From: Xylaria sp. FL1777
Taxonomy: Eukaryota; Ascomycota; Sordariomycetes; Xylariales; Xylariaceae
NCBI GenBank assembly: GCA_022578965.1
Contig: MU400511.1
Coordinates: 434,001-498,000 of the forward strand
Direction of reading: 5' to 3'
Length of the DNA stretch: 64,000 bases
Part shown: in pieces, positions 37,575 to 52,000 of the stretch
Layout: each line of letters begins with the position of its first letter
Position numbering within the stretch: the stretch's first letter is position 1
Made by a program: the position numbers and the translations under genes
Notes under the pieces: model-generated
What the model was told of the DNA's origin: nothing
What the model saw: only the letters and a program-made list of their open reading frames with translations
The model's database searches: none

Positions 37575-38202
37575 ACCCCCCCAAATCTCTTGTTATCCTT
37601 GGTTTGTATGGGCGAACCCATACAATTGCTAGGGAACAGAAGATTTGCAGAAGTACCACTTGCTATTGCGTCAGAATTCCAATCCACCCCCCCATATCCT
37701 TCGTTGTAGGGTCCCATATATAGCGTTCCAATTGGGTAGCCCATTGACCCATTCCATCCACTTCTACTGCGAGAGATTGTCTGGTACCTAGTTTTGTAGG
37801 TAATTCGTATAGAAACGTAGGTACCAATTGATCGAGAGAGGTGTAGGTAGGTAAGGTATGGTAGGTAGGTCGACTGGTTGACTGACTGACCGGCTAACCA
37901 CCCAACCAATTGACTGGTCGACTCAGCCCTAGGGTTCAGAACTGTAGTACTTGCAACACTAGCCAATTTGTATGGTAACGGAGGTACCATAGCTTTGGGT
38001 AGGTTGGTTGGTCAAGTGGGTGGTGGTCTGTCTGTATGGTCGGAAAAAAGACACCAAAAAATAACCAGCAGAATACATCGTACGCAGCGGGCTGTCTAGA
38101 AGAGCGTAGGTACTTCGAGAACAGTAGATTTTTGTACTGCGTACGAAGTACCTGGGTTTATGACGGAAATTCGAACTGTTCGTAATGTTTGTAGGTATAC
38201 AG

Positions 38203-38930
38203 CCCAGCGGAAGTGTTGGTCTGTTTCGAAAACGGGTCTCTTGGTTGGTTCGGAAAGCGTAGGTACTTTATGTCTAGTACTAATTTGTACTGCGCGGTAG
38301 GTATCTTGGCTCTGAAGAGACTCGAAGGGTTTGTTCGAAGGGTCAACAACCTGGCGGAAATGTTCGGTTGTTGGTGTGTTGGAAATGGGACGGCCAGCGG
38401 AAGTGTTGGTCGTCTGGTTGTTTGATCTTAGCCCAGCCATCTTGCCGGAGGTATCAACAAGTCGAAATTGGTATAATTTACTAGCGTTTCGTACAGGTTG
38501 GTACATGGTGAGAGATGGTCATGGGTCGGCAACAGCCTCGCGGAAGTGTCCGGCTATTGTTGGAGATATCTGGCCTCGCGGAAGTGTCCGGCCAGCGTTT
38601 TTCGGAGTGACGTTAGCCCATACGGACATGTATGTACCAACGCGTTCGAAATGTATGTATTTTGGGTGCGTATTGTACGGACATGTACAACAGAGGCAGG
38701 GGCTCCAGACATGGAGCGGAAAGGTGGGTGGCCAACAAGGCTATAACCAGCCGGCATGCTGATTTTCTAGCTGTTGCTGAAGCCGTAGATGGGGTGCTAT
38801 GTACGGAAGTGTACCATAGCGGAGTGGCCAACAATGCTATAACCAGCCGGCATGCTGATTTTTTAGCTATTGTTGAAGCCGAAGAAATGGGGTGCCAGCA
38901 GGGCTGCCTAACCAACCGGAGTGTTGATTC
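38203..38930 (+). repeat. Repeated GCGGAAGTGT motifs and a 96-base tandem unit inside the LTR-type element
   Basis: GCGGAAGTGT or close variants occur about seven times (near 38213, 38353, 38397, 38535, 38579, 38804, 38918), often followed by TGGT or CCGGC. A 96-base unit starting GGCCAACAA occurs at 38730 and again at 38826 with few changes. Such regular non-coding motifs may be needed in cis for packaging or protein binding. Confidence 0.75.
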
Positions 38931-39085
38931 GTGGGAGCGTTGCCGACGGTCGAGAAGGAGTCAACGCGAGCACAGGTACCTCGAAATGCTAGCCTGAGTG
39001 TAGCGATCGCAGGTCCAAACGGCTATGGAAGACTGAAGGGTTACGAGGGCATCACGAGAATGTGAATATCCAAGGACCTTATAAT

Positions 39086-39382
39086 TGTCACGACGGCGCA
39101 CCATGCATATGTCATGTAGCATTGACTTGGCAATACACTTTAATTATAAGGTGAAGAAGTAAAGGGAACATGGCCAGCTAAGCTGCCATGGTCAAGACCT
39201 TTTATCTTCACCCATGGTGGGGTGTGGGTGGGGTCCATAGGTCATAGGTCATGTGACTGGGCCACCCACACCACCAACTGCCATAATACTATAATACAAT
39301 AACCAATACAATAACCAGACCAATGGCCATAGCCATAGCCAATACTAATACAATAGTAGCCGTACGGCTAGGAGCCATAACT
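39086..39382 (+). repeat. 3' terminal direct repeat of the LTR-type element
   Basis: 297 bases. It differs from the left copy by A/G near its start and C/T, G/A, G/A near its end. Two of the four differences fit CpA-to-TpA change, so a first trace of RIP is possible. Confidence 0.9.
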
Positions 39383-41338
39383 GTAAAAAAATAATTACTT
39401 TTTAAAAGAAAGTTTATTTAGTATATTTTATTATATAAAATTGCTTAATAAACGTAAATAAAACGTTATTTTATATGCTTAAACTAACAAAAAGATTTTT
39501 AAAAAGATTTTTATAAACTATAAGCTAAATGTTTAAGTTTATAGCTATAAAAAGTTTTATAATACTAATATAATTTTTATTTATAATTAAAAATTATTAT
39601 AATAGTAATAATTTACGTTTTAATAAGTTTAACATTATATTTATAAAATCTTTAATAGTTTTAGTAATAAAGCTAAAATTATATAAAAAATAAAAACTTA
39701 TAATATAAAAGCTAAACATTTTGCAGTTAATATTTATAAAAGCTTTAAAAAAGCTATTATTAAAAAAAGCTTTAAATAATTATTAAAAAAATAATAACTT
39801 TAAACATTTTAATAAACTTAAGCTTTATAATAAACAAAAACTAGTTTATTATTTTTTGCTAAATAAAATTCTAAAAACAATATATAAAAATAACAAGCAG
39901 TAATAACTAAAGATCTTTTTTTTAAAGCAATAAATAGCTACTAAAAAAACTTATTAATATAAACAAAAATATTTAAATTATTAAAGAAGTTTTATTATTT
40001 TTAGCTGCTATAAAAACTTTTATAAAGTAAATATAATATTATAAAAGTTTAAAGCTATTTATATTATAAACGTTTTTATAAAGCTAAACGCTAAAAAATA
40101 GCTAAATAAGCATAAATTAAAAGCTTTATTAAATATATTGCTTTAGCTATATATAAATAAAAAAAATAAAACTTTAAAAATAAATATTAAGCTTAAGTAT
40201 AGCTAGTTTATAAAAAACTTCTTTATAAACTAATAAAATATAAAGTAAGCTATAATAATTATTAAAACTTTTTAAATAAAATATTTTATAATAAAATATT
40301 GCTTAAATAATTACTAAATTATTATTTTTATTAATATTGTTTTAAAAGTAGTATATATTTTAAACTTTAAGCATGCTATTAATAAAAATAACAAATAAGT
40401 TTTCTAAAAATTACAAAAATATTAAGTAATAAAGCACTTTAATATAAAGGTTATTTTAAGCTATTTTATATTTTTTTGCTTTTTTTAGCGCAATATTTAT
40501 ATATGTAGATTTTTTAAGCTTTTATATTTATATTGCATGTTTTATAACCTAACAAACTAATTTTTAAAAAAAAGCATTAATAATTAAAAAAGTTATATAT
40601 AGCTTATTATTTTTATAAAAAAAAGCTTTAAAAAGCACTTTAGCTTTAAATTACTAAAAGATTTATGCTTATTGCTTTTAATAAGTATTAAGCTTTATAA
40701 ACTTTTATAAGTACTAAATATAACTTTTTTTATATTTAAAAAAACAGCTTTTATTTTATTAACCATTAAAAATGCAAAAAACAAAGGTAAAACGCTAAAA
40801 AAAAAGCTAAATATTAATTGTTTTGTTTTTTTAATACTTTTTACTTTAAAGCGCAAAAAGAATTTCTAGCAAAAAAAACTAATGCTTATACTAAAAAAGT
40901 TTTATTATAAGCAATATAAAAACGTTTTAAAAGTACAAAATTATTTTGCTATAAATATACTTGCAGATATTTTTTTTTTTAAGTATAGCAAGCTAAGTAT
41001 AAAATTTAGCTAAGCTTAATAGTTTAAAAAAAAAAAAGTATAGATTTTTTATAAGCATTTTTTTAAAAAAAACACTAAGCATTTTTAAAAGCTTTTGCTT
41101 ATATATTTAAATATATAAAAAAGCTAAAACTAGTTTTAATAAAGCTAAAATGCTTTTATAAGCGCTAAAACTTAAGCTATTTTTAAACGTAGTAAAGAAA
41201 ATAAAAAAAAACTTATAAAACTAAATAAACAAAAAAAAATAATATTAACTTTATTTAAAAAACATTAATAGTAAAAAAAACTTTATAATTATAAGTATTA
41301 AAATAAACTAAAAGCAGTTATATTTTAATAAAAAAAAA

Positions 41339-41643
41339 TTAAAGTAAAATAAAATAGCTAAATAAGCTAACTAGCTAATTAAAGTAAGTTTAAACTAAAT
41401 TATATAATAAAAATAAAAGTATAAATATTACGTTAAATTTAAAAGCATAAACTTAAACATTATAAATAATATAATGGAAATTAGCTATAATTGCTTTATT
41501 TATATTATTAAATAGCTTTTTTATTAATTGTTTTATTTCTTAATTTATATATAGCTTAATTGCTTAAATATATAAATTATAACTTATTTTTTTATAATTA
41601 AAATATTATAGTAAATTTTGCGCAATTATATTGCTTTATTTTA
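41339..41643 (-). repeat. Right terminal inverted repeat of copy A
   Basis: Inverted match to 23556-23860 and 56527-56832. Unlike the left end, its inward continuation (ATTTTTTTTTATTAAAATAT) is also shared with copy B, showing that this end corresponds to B's left end. Confidence 0.8.
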
Positions 41644-44600
41644 ATAAATAAAGCAAAAAAAAAGTAATTATAAGGTTTTTAAAAAGAAAATTTATTATAT
41701 ATTTAGTAATTTAGCATTATAATAAAGTTATAATGTTTAATATATAATAAATTTTATAATTGCTTTACTTTTTAATTAAGTATATTACTTTTTTGCTTTT
41801 ATAGTTTTATGTTTAAAATTTAATACTGCTACTTTTAGTGCTTTATTATATTATATTTTATTTAAAGAATTTTAATTAATATTTTATAATAAGCAGCTTT
41901 TCGAAATTTATAACTAGCAGTTTGCTTTATAATAAATACTTAAGTTTTGCTTAATAATTATAATAAACTTTTTTTAGTTTAATAAAAAGCTTAGCTTATT
42001 ATTGCTTTATATTTAAAGCTTACTATTATTATATTAATATAGCTAATTATAAATTAATTAATTTTTTAGTTATGTTATAATAATTAAGCTTTTTTATATT
42101 TAGGACTTATTTAGCTATTTTATATATGTTTTTTTTTTAAGTTATTATAATAATTAATACTTTAATTAAAATTTTATTTGCTTTTTTAATTTATTGCAAG
42201 TGCTATTATATATAATATACTAGTTTATAAAATGCTAAATTATTTTTTTTAGCTATTTATACTAACATATTAATAACTTTTATTTAAGTATTTTTTATAT
42301 TAATAAATATGTTTTAAATATTGTATATATATTAGCAAAAAGTATTATATTTCTTTTATTAATTTTAAATAAAATTATTTTAAAAATTTAAGCATAAAAT
42401 AATAAGTTTTATATAATATAATTAAAGCAATTATAATATATAATTTATAGCTATAAAATAAATTAATAAAAATAAAGCTAATATTAATATATAAATTATA
42501 AAAGTGCTTTGCTTTTTTTTATTTAAACTATAAACATAAATATTAATATTAATGCTATATTTTTTATTAATTTTTTAATTTATTTATAATATAGCACTAT
42601 TATTATTAACTTAGCTAACTAAGTTTATTATAAACCTTTTATTATAATTATAATATAATAAACATAATTATTAACTTTAAAGCTTTAAATATATTATAAA
42701 TTGTGTTATAAAAAAGTATATAAAGCTTATTATTAAATATAAACAGTAATAAATAAATAACTAAAAATACTTTTTTAGCTTACTTTATAAAATCTTAAAG
42801 CAGCAATAATATTTACTGCTTTTTAATAAAAGTTATTTTAAGTTTACTATATATTAACTAACTTAAAAGCATTAGTATTTTTAATAAGTAGCGCTATATA
42901 ATTAATATAACTATTATAGCTTTTAAAAACTTTATTTATAGCTTAAAGCTTTATACTTATAAAATAATCCTAAAAAACCTTTATAAATATTTGCATTTTA
43001 TATATATAATAGTTAGCTTTAATTACATTTATAATTTATAGCATATAAGTTTTATTTATTTAGCAAATTTAGCAATTAGAATTTTTTAAATTTTGTTTAA
43101 TATAACGCAAAAAACTTAAATAGCTAAAGCATTTTTATTATAGCAAATAGTTTAATAACTTAAATATTAGTAAATAGCTTAAATATTTAAAAAATAAAAA
43201 AATTTAGTGTAATAAATAGTTGTTATAATAAACAAAATTATTAAAACAAAGTAAAACAAACAAATATATATATATATATATAAATAAACAATATTTATTA
43301 TAATACTACGTAATAATAAAAATTATTAAAATACTTAAGTATTATTAATATATAATAAATACTTAAGTAAATAATAAATATTAATTAAAGCTTAAATTAT
43401 TTATAAAAGCTACTTTTATAGTTATAATGCTATTAAAAACCTATAATATAACAAAAGCTATTATATTATAACTTATAAAATAAAAAATATAAAATTTAAT
43501 TATAAAAGCTAAATATACTTTTACGTTAAAAAAATAAAAGCTAGTTTTAAGTTAAATGCTAAAAATAAAGCACTGTTTTGCTTTAGTTAACTAAAGTTCT
43601 AAAAATAAGCATTAATTTAATATATAAAAATGCTTTTTAAACTTTTTTATAAATATTAGCGCTTTTGTTTTTTAAACTTAAGTATATATATTTTATAATT
43701 AAAACTATAGCTTGTTTTTTTATTAGTAAATATTTATATAAACTATAAGCTTTTTTAAAAACGTTATATTTAAATTAAGTTTTTAAAACTTTTATAGTAA
43801 TGTTTTTTAAAGGTTTAAAAATTAAAATATTACAAACTTGTTATGCTTTATAAAAAACTGTTTTAATTTTATAAAAAGAAGAAATTTTATTATAAATTTT
43901 TTTTATTTTAAAAAAGTTTTAAAAAAGTGCTATTTTTTTATAATACTATATTTTAGTTAGTAATGCTACTTTTTACTAAATAAAGTTAATTATATAAAGC
44001 CTTTTTAAAAAAGTAGCTAATTGTTTAGCAATTAATTAAATACTTTTAAAAATAGTACTAAAATATAAATATATGTTTTAATAAATACTATTTTATTAAA
44101 ATAGCGTAAAATTTTCTAAGTAATAGCTTGCTTTTTTTAAAGCTTGCTTTTTTTATTTATAAAATCTAAATAAAACAGTACTATTAAATAGCACGTTATT
44201 TTTAAAATAAATCTTTTTATTTTTCGTTTTATATATTATATTTAAAATTATTATTTTATTTTTTATTAATTCGTTAGTTTTTAAAGCTTAAAAAGTTAAT
44301 AATGTTTAAATTAAAGCTATAATTAAGTTATTTTTATTGCTTAACTTATATGTAAAATTTTTAGTTTTTATAATTGTTAATTTTTTAGCGTTTTTTTGCT
44401 TTAATGTTTTTTTTTATTACAACTAAAAATATTTTAAATAATTAATTATTATTAAAAGTAGCGCGGACTTTTTTATTATTTTATATTTTTAGGTTCTTAA
44501 AAAATTTAATATTTTCTTGTATAAAAAAAGTTAAAAAAGCTATTAATATTATAACATTATATAAGTTTTAATTTTTTTAAAAGTTTATATTTGTATATTT

Positions 44601-47600
44601 TCTTAAATTATATATTTTTAATTTTTTTTTTATTGCTTTTTATTAATCGTTAAATTTTTTATTTAAAGTTTAAAACTTTTATGCTTTATATAGCTTTTTT
44701 GCTAAACTAATAGTTTAGCAAATATATATTAGTTTTTTAATTACTAACATTTTTAAGTTTTTAAGTTTAAGCTTTTAATATAGTTTATTATTAATATAAT
44801 AATTTAGCTTTTTTTTAGTATTATACTAATTATTATATAAAGGCTTTAAAAATATAAACTTATTTAAAATTTTATAATAAAGTTTATTTTTAGTAATAAA
44901 AAGTAAATAGCTTATTTTTTGCTAATTATATATAGTAAAAAAAGTAATAATTTTTTATTTATTTAAATAATAGTTTTAAAATATTTAACATATTTAATAA
45001 AATTGCTAGTTTAGTTAAATCTTTTTTAAGTTATATTAATATTTTAGTAATAAAGCTATTTTTATTAACAAAAAAGTTTATAATAATGCTAAATTACGCT
45101 TTAAAATTAATAATTTTAGTAATATTATTTTTATAAATTTTGTTTTTTATTTTTATAGTAAACTTTAAGTAAAGTTATATAAATTTTTTTAGCTTTATAA
45201 CGCTTAAAAAAGTAGCTAAAATACTTTATAGTTTTATTAATAAAGCTATTATAAAATATAAATTTAAAAAGCTTATATATTTTTAGTTAAAATAATTTAT
45301 TAAACTTAAGTTTTTTTTATTATAAAATTTATACTTTAGTATTTTTTTAAATAAATTTAAGCTACTATTATTAATATAATTATTATTTTTTTTATAAAAC
45401 TTTAGTTTAAAAAAATTAAAGCTTTAGCTTATGTTTTATAAAATTATTAATGCTAATTATATTAGCTTTTTAAACTTATTTACTTTTTTTAGCATTACTA
45501 ACGCAAAATTAACATTAAGCTAAAGTTTAGTTAAAAATATTACTTTTTTAAAAAGCAGCAAAAATATAACAATTAATAACTTTTGTTTTTTTAAATTATT
45601 TTTAAATAATAAATATATAGTATTATATTAGTTTAAAATTTTTAAAAGCATTTTATTAAACTTTAATTCGTTTTTTAACGTTTAAAAGTTTAAAGCAATA
45701 TAAGCAAAAAATAATATTATTTAATTATTTTATTAGTTTTAATTGCAAAAAACTTTTATTATTTTATAGTAATACTTTTTTAAAAAAGCAGTTATAAAGC
45801 TAAATTAAAACATATAAATATATATAATAAAATTATTATAATTTATTTTATTATTAATTTGTACTATTAAATAGTTTAATAAAAAGCTAGTTTTATAAGT
45901 GCTATTTAGTAATTTTTGTTTATTAAGTTAATTAGCTAATTATAATACTAGCTAAAAGCTTACTTATATTTTTTTAGCTGCTATTTGTTAAAATTTTATG
46001 TTTTTTTTTAAAAAGTTTATGCTTTTATAAAAAAAGGCATTTTTTATATTTATTTAAGTTAAAATCTTATATAATAAAGTTTTTAATTAAGCTTTATATT
46101 TTAACTTATTGCTTTTTTTTTTTAAAATAAGCTATAATATGTTTAGCTTAATTTATTAATTTAAACTTTTATTAAAGTTATTTAAAAGCAGTAGTATTAT
46201 TTTTAGCATTAGTTTAAAAACTTTTATTGCTTTAAAATATAATTTAGCTTTTATTTAAACAATTGTTTAAATAAAAACATTAAAATACTTTAAGACTTTT
46301 ATTATAAAATCTTTAAAAGTAATATTTGTTTTTTTATTTAAAAAGTTCTTAAACTTTTTAGCTTATATTTTTTTAAATTCTAAATTTCTTTTTATAAGCT
46401 TTGCTTTTTATATTTTTTAAGATTTTTAATAATTAAAACTTTTTGTTTTTAATAAAATATTTTGTTTAAAAAAATTATTGTTTATTTATATATTTTTAGT
46501 ATTAAGTTAAATAAAAAACTTATTATTATTTAAATAAACTTTTTTAATTATTTAACTTATAAAAAGCTTTTTTTTTAGCTTTTTAAGTTTTTTTTTACTT
46601 TTTGTTTAATAAAAAGCAACTTTTTTTAATAAAAGTTTATAATAATTAGCTTAAAACATATTTACGCTAATTTTTCTGCTTAATATATAGCTTTACAAAA
46701 TTTTAATGCTATTTATATTATAAAAAGTGCTTTATATAAAGTTTTAATTAGTTGTAATAAAGCTATTATTTAGTTTGCTATTTATTAAGTTGTTTTTTTT
46801 AATATTATAAGCTTTTGCTAGTTTTATTTTATAAAATATAAAAGTTTAATTGTTAGATTTTTTACTTAAAAATTAAGCTAGCTATTTGTTTTTTAGCTAG
46901 TAAAGTTTTTTATTTTTTGGTTTTTTTTATTTGCTTTTTATTTTAGCATTTAAATCTTTATTATTTAAAACAAGGTTTTTTTTTTAAAATTAATAATAAG
47001 CTTTTTGCTTTAATAGCTTATTATTGCTTAAAACAAAGTTATATATTTATTTTATTGCAGCGTTAAATATTCTTTTTTTATTTTTGCTAATTTTTATAAC
47101 TTTTAAAAGAATTTTTATATACTTAAAGCTTGTAAAAAATTCTAGCTTTTTTAAATACTATTTAAAGTTTTAATATATAATGTTTTTTTGTTTTAATTTG
47201 TAAGTAAAGCTGCATTTATAAACGTAATAATTATTTATATTACATTTTTAATAAATAGTTGCTTTTGCTAAATAAAGATTATTTAACTTTACTTGTTATA
47301 AAAAATTAAACAATTATTTATTTTGTTTTTATTTTTTAAAATTATATTTACTTTTTTATAAATACTTAAAAATTATAGCATTAATATTAAACATTTGTTT
47401 TTTTAATAAGTTTATATTAATTTTATAATATTATAGTGCTTATAGTTTTTAATTAATAAGCTAAACATATTAATTTTATAGTTTTTTTAGCATTTTTTTT
47501 AGTTTTTTTTTTATAATTACTACGTTTTTTTGTTTTAACTTTAGCTATTATATTTATTTAGTAATATTATTTATATTTTAATTATAAACAAAGTATTAAG

Positions 47601-48710
47601 CTAATTTTATTTGCTGCTTTTTAATAATAACTTTTTTAGTAGTTAATATAGTTATATTAATAGCTAGCTTAACAACATTAATAATAATATATAAAAGTTT
47701 ATTAAAGTTATAATTATATAAATAATTAACTTTTTTTTATGTTTTGTGCGCTTTTTTTGTTTTTTTAAAGTAAAAATTAGCTTAGATTTTTTATTTATTT
47801 AAATGTTTAATGTTTTATAAAAATTTTTATATAATATTTTATTTAAGTTATTATATAACTTTTTAAAAAACTTTATTATTTTAGTTTTATTAAGCAAGCT
47901 TTATTTTTTTGTAGCTTTTTTATTTGTAAAAGTAGCATGCTTTTTTTTTTTTTTTAAAGCTTGCTTATTTAAAAATAAGTGCTATAAAAAAACAATAGCT
48001 ATATTTTGCGCAAAGTCTTTAAGCAATACTTAGCTTACAACTAAAAAACCTTGCTTTTTATTTTTTAATAAAAAATAATATTAGCTTAAAAAACAAAGTA
48101 TATTTTTAATTATTAATTACTTTTTATATTAATATATAAACTTAAACTTGTTTAATATAAATAAGCGTTAAATTTGCTTATATTATAACTTTTAAAAGTT
48201 TTAATAATACTTATTTTTTTTTAAGCTTGTTTTTTATTTTTTTTGTTTATATAAAAACAATTATGTTTTTTTTTTTAAAAAGCATTAGTTTTTTAATGAA
48301 AATCTTTTTTTTTTAGTTTTTTAAGAGTTTTTAGCAATAAGTTTTCTAGCTATACTATTTTAAAAATTATATTAGCTTTTTAATACTTAATTGCTGTTTT
48401 ATTAAAAAAAATAAAAATGCTTTATAAGCTAAGCTAAAAAAAATAGTTTAACATTTTTATACGTTAATTTTAAGCTTTATTAATTAAAAGCTATTAGCTT
48501 AAATACTTATTATTAATTATAGCTAAACTGCTTATATTAAGCAAATTTTGCTTATTACTAGCTAAAGCAACTAAATATAATATATTATAACTTATATATA
48601 AAAATTATAACAATTAATTAATAAATAAATCAAATATATAAGTTAATAATAATAAATTGTTTTTTTATAAGTTTTATAGTATTATTTATTATAAATAAAA
48701 AATTATAGTA
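41644..48710. repeat. A+T-rich DNA between element copies
   Basis: About 7 kb of old, strongly mutated DNA with long T runs on the plus strand (about 44-48 kb). A TA microsatellite is at about 43,265-43,283. No gene, tandem array or element boundary could be fixed; it is probably one or more older transposons. Confidence 0.5.
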
Positions 48711-49003
48711 ATATAATTGCGCTAAATTTATTATAATACTTTAATTGCAAAAAAATAAGTTATAACTTATATATTTAAGCAATTAAGCTATATATAAATT
48801 AAAAAATAAAACAATTAATAAAAAAGCTATATAATAATATAAATAAAGTAATTATAGCTAATTTTTATTATATTATTTATAATGTTTAAGTTTATGCTTT
48901 AAAATTTAGCACAATATTTACTTTTTTATTTTTATTATATAACTTAGCTTAAACTTACTTTAATTAGCTAATTAGCTTATTTAGCTATTTTACTTTATTT
49001 TAA
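48711..49003 (+). repeat. Isolated terminal repeat of the large element family
   Basis: About 293 bases matching the terminal repeats at 23556, 41643 and 56527, same orientation as the copy at 56527. Its outer 12 bases (TAAAATAAAGCA) are missing and the DNA inside it does not match copies A or B, so it is either the end of a diverged relative or a lone end. Confidence 0.75.
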
Positions 49004-52000
49004 TAATTAATAATAAAAAGCTAACAATAAAAAAAATATTATATATTATTATAATATAGCTAATATAATAATAGCATAGCTTTAAGATTTTAATATGCTT
49101 AGTAAATATATATTTTATAAATATTAGCTAAATATAACTTTATTGCACTAAATTATTTACTTTTATTTTTAAGATTAGTATTATTATTAAAAAATATTAT
49201 AACAAGCAGTTTATAATATATAAAAGCTAAACATTAATTAGTATATATACTTAAATTAAGCTAAATAAAAATATGTATTATAAAAAATATAGCAGCTAAA
49301 GCAAAATAGATTTTTAAATAACTGCAATAAATTAGCAGCTATTTTTAGCTATAAATTAAATCTATAAATATATTAAAGTAAGCATAAGCTAAAGTAATAA
49401 TAATAGTAATAATAATAAAGTTAGTTATTAAAACAAGTAAAATTAGCAAAAGTAAATAAACAAGCATTTTTTTTAATACTTATATAATTAGCACTTTAGC
49501 TATATATAGCTTTATTAGCTACTTTTACAATTAATATACTTTTATATAAATTATATTTTATTTTTTAACTTTAATAATGCTTGGAAAATCTTTACTTAGG
49601 TAAATTATAGCTTTATTAATAACTTTTTTTTTTATTTACTTTTAAATAACCTTTTAAACTATATATTTTTATATATATGCTATACTATTTAAATATAAAT
49701 TAAATATGTTAATATATATACTATATATAAATTAACTATTAATTAAAATAGCTAAACATTTTTATAAAGCTATTTTAGACCTTTTAATAGCTAAATAGTT
49801 TTGTAAAGCTATTGCTAAACTAAACCTATTTTTTTTATAATATTAACTTATATAAACTGCTTTTAAATATATATTAATTGTAATTTAATAATATTTTTAG
49901 TAAAATAGCTTAAATTAAACAATTAGTTTATTATATTTTTGCTAGCTTTTTTATTTTTAATAACTTTATAACTAAACACTTTTATTAAACTATTTAACTT
50001 TTTAAACTAATACTTTTTTAAGTTCTTTAAAATACTTAGTATATAATACAATTAGTATTAATTCTAAAGTACCTTTATTTCTTAATTTAAGAATTTTGTT
50101 TTTAAGCAGTAATATTTTTATGTTTTTGTTGCGCTATTAACATATAAACTTTACAAATTTTATAAACGTTTAAAATTTCCTTAAAAACTAAGGTATTTTA
50201 TATATAGTATAATTTATATTATTTTAGGAATACTTATGTTTTTTTAAATAGCTTATAGTATACAAATTATTTTAAGTTATTTTTAAAACTTTTTTTTAAC
50301 TATATAGTTATTTAATAATATTAATAGCTTTATAAGCTAACTTATATTTACTTAATTAACTAATTTACTTAATATATATAGCTATAAACTTTGCTAAAAA
50401 TATAATACTTTTGTTTTTATATTAATTAATTATTGTTATAAATATTACTGTTTTAGCTAAGTTTTAAATTAAAGCGCTTAGTTAGCTAGTTAGCTAATTA
50501 GCTAGCTAATTAATTAACTAATTAATTTATTTATTTATTGATTAATTTATACTTTTTTTAATTAATAAATATGTTTAACTTAATATAAATTATATTTATA
50601 ATAAAATAATAAATTTAATACAAACTAAAAAAGGGACTTTATATTTATAAGGTTTAGCTATAATAGTATTTTTACTATAGCTATAGTGGCTTAGCTAAAT
50701 AGCTATGTGGGGTTTTATACTTAAAGCAATTATTACTGCAATTGCTTATAAGGCTTCTTTTTTTTAATTTATATTACACTTTTTAAGCTTAATTGCTTTA
50801 CTACTTATAGTAAACCTTACTAAATAATGAGATAAGCTCTATAATTAATACTTTATACTTTAGTCTCTTTTTTTTGCTAGCAAATTATGTGCGCGGGATA
50901 TAGTATAGCTTTTTTACTTATATAGTTTACTATTATTCTATTTAAATTGATTTTTGTAACATTTAAACCTCCTTTAGCAAAACTACGCAATACGGATAAA
51001 GTTTAGCTTTTGCATTACGTAAACCCTGTTATTTTTTTAGATTAGTTTTTGTAATATTTAAAGCGCTCTTAGTATTTACTTTAACTTTTGTTAGAGTTAA
51101 CCGCTAAGATTTATGTTATTTGCAGTTAATTCGCAAGGATTTACTTTGTTCGCAAGCGTTAATTATTAATTATTTATTTATTAGCTAAGTATTTTGCATA
51201 CCTTATACTTGCTAAACTTACTAAATAGCTGTGCTACTTAAATACTACTATATTTAACTTTATGTTAACGTTTATAGTTATACAACCTTTAGTTCTTAAA
51301 ACATTAGTTTGTATTACACTTAGCTATTTTTTGCTTGTATTAAGTTTTTTAACACGTGTAACACTTAATATATCTTACCTAATTTTATTATATTTGCGTT
51401 ATATTTAATTATACTTTTAATTTTAAATTACTTGCTTTATAAAGTTATGTAATAATTTAGTAAAGCAGCTAATAAGCAGGTAGTATTAACTTAATTAAGT
51501 ATAATCTTAGTTAAACTTAAAGAAATTTTCTAAGTTTTACAAACATGTTAATTTATATTTATTTATACACTTGTATATTTTAACGCATTAAATTTTAGCA
51601 CCACTTTATATACTTACATCTTATATTTTATGTTATTTTTTAGCTTGCGTTACTTATTACTATTAGCTTTAATAGTAAGCTAAAACAGTAAACAAAACGA
51701 TTTACTAAGCAAATATCTTAACGATTTACTTTTAGATTTACAAATAAGTACTTTGTTAAACTATAAAGGTTTTAAAATTAAGTTTATTGTTAAAAATTTA
51801 ATACTAGAACTTGCTAAAATAAGCAAAAAACTAGTTAACTTACTAAATTAACTGCTTAAATTTTTTAAAAGCAAAAAACCGGCTAACTTACTAAATTAAC
51901 TGCTAATATTGCATGCACTTTACAGTTTGCAACTATTACGTTTTACGTTTACTTTTAAGCTAGTTCGTTCTAAAAAAAGAACTTAAGACTTGCAAACTAT

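Larger units (their letters stand above)
37278..39382. mobile_element. Non-autonomous LTR-type element (TRIM/LARD-like), 2,105 bases, not RIP-mutated
   Basis: Two direct terminal repeats of 297 bases (37278-37574, 39086-39382) differ at only four positions, all transitions. GTAAA flanks both sides (37273-37277, 39383-39387), a 5-base duplication typical of LTR elements. Copy B lacks the insertion at the matching place (about 58.8 kb). The repeats start TGTCAC but end AACT, not CA. The 1,511-base inside has ordinary composition, no reverse transcriptase, gag or other credible frame, no primer-binding site I recognise and no clear polypurine tract. It therefore must have moved with borrowed enzymes. 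Low divergence of the two repeats and lack of RIP mark it as the youngest layer of this nest. Confidence 0.85.
23556..41643 (-). mobile_element. Large terminal-inverted-repeat transposon, copy A (about 10.5 kb before insertions)
   Basis: Bounded by about 305-base inverted repeats: 23556-23860 reading inward on plus, and 41339-41643 reading inward on minus. Both begin TAAAATAAAGCA followed by a pre-RIP TGTAATTGCGCAA-like core. The inside, read from the right end, matches copy B (56,527 rightwards) over all of B that is in the window, with three interruptions in A (27170-29031, 30523-34089, 37278-39382). Subtracting these and their duplications leaves about 10.5 kb. Coding content is destroyed by RIP and I cannot assign a superfamily. 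ATAA on both outer sides is a possible but weak target duplication in such A+T-rich DNA. Confidence 0.7.

Noticed and set aside
37481..37990. 169-codon frame inside the LTR-type element
   Set aside because: Runs across the end of the terminal repeat into unrelated inner DNA, low-complexity translation, no domain; treated as chance in non-coding DNA.
38331..38997. Overlapping frames in the inner part of the LTR-type element
   Set aside because: Several frames on both strands are open together because of repeated motifs; no domain in any.
23556..41643. Maverick/polinton, by long inverted ends
   Set aside because: Size before insertions is about 10.5 kb, too short, and no polymerase or integrase trace can be seen; no superfamily is claimed.
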